The notes beneath the pieces were generated by a model. It was given only the letters and a program-made list of their open reading frames with translations, searched no databases and was not told where the DNA came from. A program made the position numbers and the translations under genes. This document shows, piece after piece, positions 43,112-47,047 of a stretch of DNA of 47,047 bases (its first letter is position 1; each line of letters begins with the position of its first letter). The stretch is from DATKXO01 sp035528995 (GTDB lineage: Bacteria; Planctomycetota; Phycisphaerae; UBA1845), in assembly GCA_035528995.1 (NCBI GenBank), contig DATKXO010000191.1, positions 1 to 47,047 of the forward strand, in the 5' to 3' direction.

Positions 43112-43130
43112 GCGAAGCATCGCCACCTGG

Positions 43131-43191
43131 GCTAGGCCCGGCATTCATGCGGCCCCGATCCTGACAACCGGAGCGCTAGGCCCGGCGTTCA
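43131..43191 (+). repeat. Imperfect 17-bp direct repeat
   Basis: GCTAGGCCCGGCATTCA (43131-43147) and GCTAGGCCCGGCGTTCA (43175-43191) differ at one base and start 44 bases apart, just beside the insertion-element region. They may mark an insertion boundary or a small duplicated segment. Confidence 0.5.
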
Positions 43192-43366
43192 GGGGCTGTC
43201 GATTTAGTGCTGGGCATCTGGGGGTGATATACTTGCAGCGTTCGGCCGATGTGCGGCCCGGTGGAGTACTCGCCTCCCGGTCGTTTGGCCGCGACCTGCC
43301 CGGCTGATCCCTTGCCTGGGAGTGGGAACTGTCCATCCCTGGGGCACGCACCGTTCCCATGGCTCG

Positions 43367-44746
43367 TCAGGCCGGTTTGTTGACACCCTCTGCGCCCAGA
43401 ATCTCCGTTAACCTGATCAACTTCCTGATGTTGAAGGCTGTGCAGGCCCACAGCCATTCCGTTCGAACCTTCTCCAGCCCCCGCAGTAGAAACCTCCGAA
43501 GTCCCATCACTTCCTTGATCACCGCGTTCGGGGTCTCCGCCAAATGGGCCCGTCTGGCATACGCCGCCCTGCCGGACTCCGTCTTTAGACGAGCGGCGAC
43601 TTTCCGGCGGGCTGCTTCATGCTGATCGTGCATCACGGTCCGCCGATTACCCTTGCCGGCCAGACACTCCCCGGCCAGTCGGCAGCCCGCACATGATTCA
43701 CTCCTGTAGACCTGGTAAATCGAGGCCTCACCGGTCTCGCGACTCTTGGTTCGCACGTCCGCAAAGCTCAACTTCCGGCCCATCGGACACCAATAGCAGT
43801 CCCTCTCCACGTCGTACACAAACGCCGCTCGGTCCAGCTTCTGCGTTCGAGCCCGGCGAGGAAGGCGAGGCCAGTCCTCCTCGGCTACCGGCTCACGGGG
43901 ATCCGCTCGAGCCGCAGGATTGCCATCCGGAAGCTGAGTTTGCTCGACCGGCATCAACGCTTCCACCCCATCCGCCTCCAGCTTGGAAAGATTCGCACCC
44001 GTGGCGAATGCCGAATCCGCCAACATCTGGGCGGGTTTCCGGCCAAAGTTGGACTCGATACGCTCCGCCACCGGCAGTACGGTCTCCGCTTCGCCGATGT
44101 GGTTCACAACATCCGCGTCCACGATCATCCCGCATTCACCATCCACGGCGGCGATCGGGTTGAAGTTCGGATGGTAGCCCCCTTCCTTGTTGGGCAGAAT
44201 CGCCGATTCCGGATCGGCTACCGGCACCCTCGCCGGACGCTTGGAGGAACCCTGACGCCTGGCATCCGCCTTCTGCGCCGCCTTCAGCGCTTGGTGCAGT
44301 CTTTCCTGGCGCCGCTCCAAGTTGGCCAGGTTCGCCGGCAACGTCGTGGGCGACACGCTGTCTCCAAACAGGTCCCTCTCCTCTCCATCCACCTGGTCTG
44401 CCTGGGCCAACATCTTCTCCATCTGCTCGTCCAACACGGCCAGCCGTTCCGCCAGGGTCTTGGCTGACGCCGTCGTATACCGGCTGCTGTTGGCCTTCAC
44501 ACGCGTTCCATCCAGGACAGGATAAGACAGGATAAGGGGTCGGGAGTCTTTCTGAGCTGCTACGCTGGCCAGCAGCGCGGGCAAGATCGCCCTGCACAAG
44601 ATCGCCGATGGCAGTTGGGGCGCAGCCCGGGCCAGCGCCGGCGCGACCATCAACGACTCGACGGCCTGCACGATCAAGCCCACCCGCAAGCAGCGGCGCG
44701 TCTGGTCCCACGTGGCGGGCCAGACATCGACCGAGGCGGGGTGCAT
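43367..44746 (-). CDS. IS1182-type transposase, probably N-terminally degraded
   Basis: A 459-residue DDE transposase. From about residue 75 it matches the IS1182 group: VLDGTRVKANSSRYTTASAK holds the first catalytic Asp; a coiled-coil spacer (ERLAVLDEQMEKMLAQADQ) follows; NFNPIAAVDGECGMIVDADV and AQMLADSAFATGANL hold the second Asp region; the CYWCPMGRKL and CAGCRLAGECLAG cysteines are present; and the final Glu lies near HLAETPNAVIKEVMGLRRF. The usual N-terminal domain (about 140 residues with a YP..LL.L.LYG-like helix set) is shortened and unrecognisable, and a stop precedes the ATG. No terminal inverted repeats were found, so this is probably a decayed copy. It sits between dnaJ and valS. 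Confidence 0.8.
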   Translation of the reverse strand: MHPASVDVWPATWDQTRRCLRVGLIVQAVESLMVAPALARAAPQLPSAILCRAILPALLASVAAQKDSRPLILSYPVLDGTRVKANSSRYTTASAKTLAERLAVLDEQMEKMLAQADQVDGEERDLFGDSVSPTTLPANLANLERRQERLHQALKAAQKADARRQGSSKRPARVPVADPESAILPNKEGGYHPNFNPIAAVDGECGMIVDADVVNHIGEAETVLPVAERIESNFGRKPAQMLADSAFATGANLSKLEADGVEALMPVEQTQLPDGNPAARADPREPVAEEDWPRLPRRARTQKLDRAAFVYDVERDCYWCPMGRKLSFADVRTKSRETGEASIYQVYRSESCAGCRLAGECLAGKGNRRTVMHDQHEAARRKVAARLKTESGRAAYARRAHLAETPNAVIKEVMGLRRFLLRGLEKVRTEWLWACTAFNIRKLIRLTEILGAEGVNKPA

Positions 44747-44917
44747 GACCCGCTGTCACGGCACCACTCAGGGAATTCTCTTGTCAAGGCCGCCCGGACA
44801 GGCGATGATACGCATGGAATTGCCCGCGAGCCGAACTGTCACCGTATGGTGGCGTGCCCTTCGGGGATAGGCAGCGGGCGTCTTCTTGCGCTCATTGCGG
44901 GCGCACAGGCTGACCCC

Positions 44918-44941
44918 AGGCAACCGCCCCGGTTGCCTTTT
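44918..44941 (+). terminator. Intrinsic terminator-like hairpin upstream of valS
   Basis: AGGCAACCG (44918-44926) pairs perfectly with CGGTTGCCT (44930-44938), loop CCC, followed by TTT. On the plus strand it would stop transcription before valS. It overlaps the candidate -35 of the valS promoter. Confidence 0.6.
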
Positions 44942-44961
44942 CCCGCCTCCCACCCTATCCT
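44933..44961 (+). promoter_or_regulatory. Candidate valS promoter
   Basis: TTGCCT (44933-44938) and TATCCT (44956-44961) are 17 bases apart, about 25 bases before ATG 44986. Both boxes match consensus at four of six positions. Confidence 0.4.
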
Positions 44962-44985
44962 GCTCGTTTTGCCGTTTTGACGCCG

Positions 44986-47047
44986 ATGCGCAACGGGAAC
45001 AGCAAAATGCCCCAACCGGTGGAACTGGCCAAAACCTACGACCCCTCCCAGGTCGAGTCCGAAATCTACGCCACCTGGGAGAAGCACGCCTGCTTCAAGG
45101 CCACGCCCGACGACCGCCCGCCCGACCGGCGATTCGTCATCATGATCCCTCTGCCCAACGTCACCGGGGCCCTCCACCTGGGCCACGCCATCAACAACAC
45201 GCTCCAGGACATCCAGATCCGCTACCACCGCATGATGGGCGACAACACCCTCTGGCAGCCCGGCACCGACCACGCCGGCATCGCCACCCAGGCCGTCGTC
45301 GAGCGACGCATCTTCGAGACCGAGGGCAAGTCCCGCCACGACATCGGCCGCGACGAGCTCGTCCGCCGAATCTGGACCTGGAAGGACCAGTACGAGGCCC
45401 GCATCCTCGGCCAGCTCAAGCTCATGGGCTGTAGCTGCGACTGGGACCGCGTCCGCTTCACACTCGACGACGTCTGCGCCAAGGCCGTCCGCCACACCTT
45501 CTTCAAGCTCTTCAAGGACGGACTCATCTTCCGCGGCAAGCGATTGGTCAACTGGGACACCCAGCTCCAGACCGCCGTCGCCGACGACGAGGTCTTCCAT
45601 AAGACCGTCCAGGCCACGCTGACGCACATTCGCTATCGGGTGACCGGTACAGAGGACGAGTACCTCACCGTGGCAACGACGCGCGTTGAGACCATGCTGG
45701 GTGACACGGCCGTGGCAGTGCACCCCGACGACCCGCGCTACAGGCACCTGATCGGCCGGACCTGCACGCTGCCGCTCATGAACCGCCAGATCCCCATCAT
45801 CGGCGACCCGCTGCTGGTGGACATCGCCTTCGGCACCGGCTGCGTCAAGGTCACCCCGGCCCACGACCCCAACGACTACGAGTGCGGCCTGCGCAACGGG
45901 CTGGAGATGATCAACATCCTCACGCCCGACGGCCACGTCAACGAGAACGGCGGCCCCTACGCCGGCCTGGGTCGTGACGAAGCCCGCAAGAAGTGCACCG
46001 AGGACCTCCAGGCCCTGGGCCTCATCGAGAAGATCGAGCCCTACACCCACGACGTCGGCCACAGCGACCGCAGCAAAACCCCCATCGAGCCGTACCTCTC
46101 CGATCAGTGGTTCGTGCGAATGGGCGACGTCACCGAATACGAGCCGCGAACTTCAGTTCGCGCGGACCGCCCCGAGCCGCGAACTTCAGTTCGCGCGGAC
46201 CACCTTGAGCCGCGAACTTCAGTTCGCGCGGACCGCCCCGGAAAAGAACGCCCCGCGCGCCGACCAACCCCCGACCTGTCTGCGGGCGCCGTCCTGCTGA
46301 CGTGGACGACGTACGGCACGTGGTTGCCCGGCGACGAGCGTGGTTTCGTCTCCCGCGTTCCCGGCGCCGACGGCGGACACGTCCTCCATGACATCCCGGG
46401 CGAGCCGTATGACGCCGACGACGCGCAGATTCGCAACGAGGCGATCGAGCGGATGGAGGGCGCCCCCGTCCACCTGAACGCCGACCAGGCCCGCATCCTG
46501 CTCGCGTCGATCGCGGAGAGCGCCGAACGTCACGGAATCGAGCTGCTGGCGATCGCCATCATGCGGGACCACGTTCATGTGCTCTGTCAGACGGATCGAT
46601 CCGGTCAAGAGCTGCAGAAGCTGTTCAAGGGTGCCGCGTCACGCCTCTTGAGCCAACGTTTCGAATTGTCGGGTTCGCCGCGCTGGTTCACGCGGCGCGG
46701 CTCGTCCCGTTTCATCAAGAAGCGCGCCGATCTCACGGCAGCGATCGAGTACCTGCAGCAGCAAGAGCACCCGTTCCTGGTCTGGTCGTTCGACACCGAA
46801 TCGGGGGATGCGGTGCAGATTGTCGAGCAGGCGCGCGCCGCCGGACAGGAGGCGTCCGCGCGAACTGAAGTTCGCGGCTCGCGTGGCGTTCTCCTCGCGA
46901 ACGGGACGGTTGCGCCCGGTCTCGCTCAAGCGGCTATCGATGCGGTAAGGGACGGACGGGTAAAAATCTTCCCCGAACGCTACACCAAGACCTACCTCGA
47001 CTGGCTCGGCGAAAAACGAGACTGGTGCATCAGCCGCCAACTCTGGT
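44986..47047 (+). CDS. valS: Valyl-tRNA synthetase with in-frame RAYT transposase insertion (3' end outside window)
   Basis: The frame is open from ATG 44986 to the window end (687 codons). It charges tRNA-Val in the cytosol. Residues 1-385 are ordinary ValS: IPLPNVTGALHLGH with the HIGH motif (64-67), WQPGTDHAGIATQ, LVNWDTQLQTAVAD, the editing domain with TTRVETMLGDTAVAVHPDD (about 230-248), TPAHDPNDY, and SDQWFVRMGDVTEY. Residues about 386-636 are foreign: three 11-residue copies of EPRTSVRAD(R/H)(P/L), then a Y1/RAYT transposase domain, then an inverted REP. ValS resumes with LAQAAIDAVRDGRVKIFPER (646-665) and DWCISRQLW. There is no stop or frameshift at either junction. ATG 45007 is an alternative start. 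KMSKS and the anticodon domain lie outside the window. Confidence 0.92.
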   Translation, partial: MRNGNSKMPQPVELAKTYDPSQVESEIYATWEKHACFKATPDDRPPDRRFVIMIPLPNVTGALHLGHAINNTLQDIQIRYHRMMGDNTLWQPGTDHAGIATQAVVERRIFETEGKSRHDIGRDELVRRIWTWKDQYEARILGQLKLMGCSCDWDRVRFTLDDVCAKAVRHTFFKLFKDGLIFRGKRLVNWDTQLQTAVADDEVFHKTVQATLTHIRYRVTGTEDEYLTVATTRVETMLGDTAVAVHPDDPRYRHLIGRTCTLPLMNRQIPIIGDPLLVDIAFGTGCVKVTPAHDPNDYECGLRNGLEMINILTPDGHVNENGGPYAGLGRDEARKKCTEDLQALGLIEKIEPYTHDVGHSDRSKTPIEPYLSDQWFVRMGDVTEYEPRTSVRADRPEPRTSVRADHLEPRTSVRADRPGKERPARRPTPDLSAGAVLLTWTTYGTWLPGDERGFVSRVPGADGGHVLHDIPGEPYDADDAQIRNEAIERMEGAPVHLNADQARILLASIAESAERHGIELLAIAIMRDHVHVLCQTDRSGQELQKLFKGAASRLLSQRFELSGSPRWFTRRGSSRFIKKRADLTAAIEYLQQQEHPFLVWSFDTESGDAVQIVEQARAAGQEASARTEVRGSRGVLLANGTVAPGLAQAAIDAVRDGRVKIFPERYTKTYLDWLGEKRDWCISRQLW
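46141..46233 (+). repeat. Three tandem REP units, 33-bp period
   Basis: A 27-base core starts at 46141, 46174 and 46207. Each contains GCGAAC-TTCA-GTTCGC, extended by C-G and with a bulged C, a typical imperfect REP hairpin. The 6-base spacers are CGCCCC, CACCTT and CGCCCC. The 33-base period is a multiple of three, so each copy reads EPRTSVRAD plus two residues in the ValS frame. Confidence 0.93.
46854..46880 (-). repeat. Inverted REP copy closing the RAYT insertion
   Basis: The 27 bases are the exact reverse complement of the left-hand REP core. With the three direct copies on the left, this gives the inverted REP flanks characteristic of RAYT elements. Confidence 0.93.

Larger units (their letters stand above)
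43017..43366. other. Intergenic region between dnaJ and the transposase gene
   Basis: It holds the dnaJ promoter (43083-43111), a 17-base direct repeat (43131 and 43175), and about 170 bases that may be the flank of the insertion element. No terminal inverted repeat could be paired with the other side of the transposase gene. Confidence 0.4.
46141..46880 (+). mobile_element. RAYT (Y1 transposase) with flanking REPs, inserted inside valS
   Basis: Between the REP units, the frame encodes an IS200-like REP-associated tyrosine transposase domain (about 46285-46790). Landmarks are VLLTWTTYGTWLPGDERGF at its start; the HUH metal site in IMRDHVHVL (His529 and His531 of the ValS frame); LQKLFKGAASRLLSQRF; FTRRGSSRFIKKR; and the probable nucleophile Tyr589 in AIEYLQQQ. 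All expected catalytic residues are present. It has no ATG or GTG start of its own near its beginning, so it is translated as part of ValS unless an unusual start is used. Codon use is less C-biased than in flanking valS. RAYTs normally stand alone between inverted REPs ('REPtron'), which is the layout here except for the reading frame. Confidence 0.88.

Noticed and set aside
46141..46240. A CRISPR array
   Set aside because: The three repeats have spacers of only six bases, the unit is a strong hairpin, and a RAYT lies alongside. This is a REP cluster.
46141..46915. An intein in ValS
   Set aside because: No Cys/Ser at the junction, no intein blocks and no terminal His-Asn. The inserted protein is a Y1 transposase flanked by REPs.
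1..47047. tRNA, rRNA or tmRNA genes
   Set aside because: I looked for T-arm-like GGTTCGAATC patterns with matching acceptor stems and for rRNA words in the intergenic regions and found none convincing.

Overview
The window is a chromosomal segment of a GC-rich, free-living bacterium, most likely a planctomycete (Phycisphaerae-like). This placement rests on gene content: a giant secreted protein made of lamin-tail-like modules, cysteine-rich 'GACC' modules and a dockerin-like end; many small lipoproteins; roomy intergenic spaces; and a RAYT transposase with planctomycete-looking sequence. No rRNA or tRNA gene was seen, so the assignment is an inference.

Layout. 1-7.4 kb: the tail of an unrecognised gene, a small lipoprotein and the ~1585-residue exoprotein, closed by a strong terminator. 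7.4-16.4 kb: a barrel-like hypothetical protein, a TolC-family outer-membrane protein, a COG0731 radical SAM protein apparently starting at ATC, malate dehydrogenase, a methyltransferase/ATP-grasp fusion and a zinc aspartoacylase/desuccinylase-like enzyme. 16.4-20.2 kb: a minus-strand ABC export operon with two ATPase/permease pairs. 20.5-25.1 kb: a PflX-like radical SAM protein, two convergent EEP-fold phosphoesterase-like proteins, and an arsR-arsM arsenic methylation operon with a clear promoter. 25.2-27.3 kb: a glycogen debranching enzyme. 27.6-35.8 kb: a probable surface-glycan or small-molecule tailoring island with two CgeB-like glycosyltransferases, a radical SAM protein and three methyltransferases; the radical SAM protein and one methyltransferase carry the same Rossmann-type domain. 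36-43 kb: a UbiD-family decarboxylase, a possible envelope group (CsgG-like/TPR lipoprotein, triple LPP20-like protein, 53-residue lipoprotein), a short-chain dehydrogenase, a two-helix membrane protein and a CbpA-type DnaJ. 43.2-44.8 kb: an IS1182-type transposase with an abnormal N-terminus. 45.0-47.0 kb: valyl-tRNA synthetase, cut by the window end.

The most striking observation is in valS. The reading frame runs without a stop from the HIGH-motif half of the catalytic domain, through the editing domain, into three tandem REP hairpins with a 33-nt period, then a full-looking REP-associated tyrosine transposase (RAYT/Y1) domain, then a perfect inverted REP copy, and back into the conserved ValS sequence. 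A selfish element thus sits in frame, like a domain insertion, inside a normally essential gene. Other unexplained structure includes two arrays of strictly 7-nt-phased degenerate repeats, each beginning at the stop codon of a minus-strand gene, and a REP-like hairpin in a divergent promoter region.
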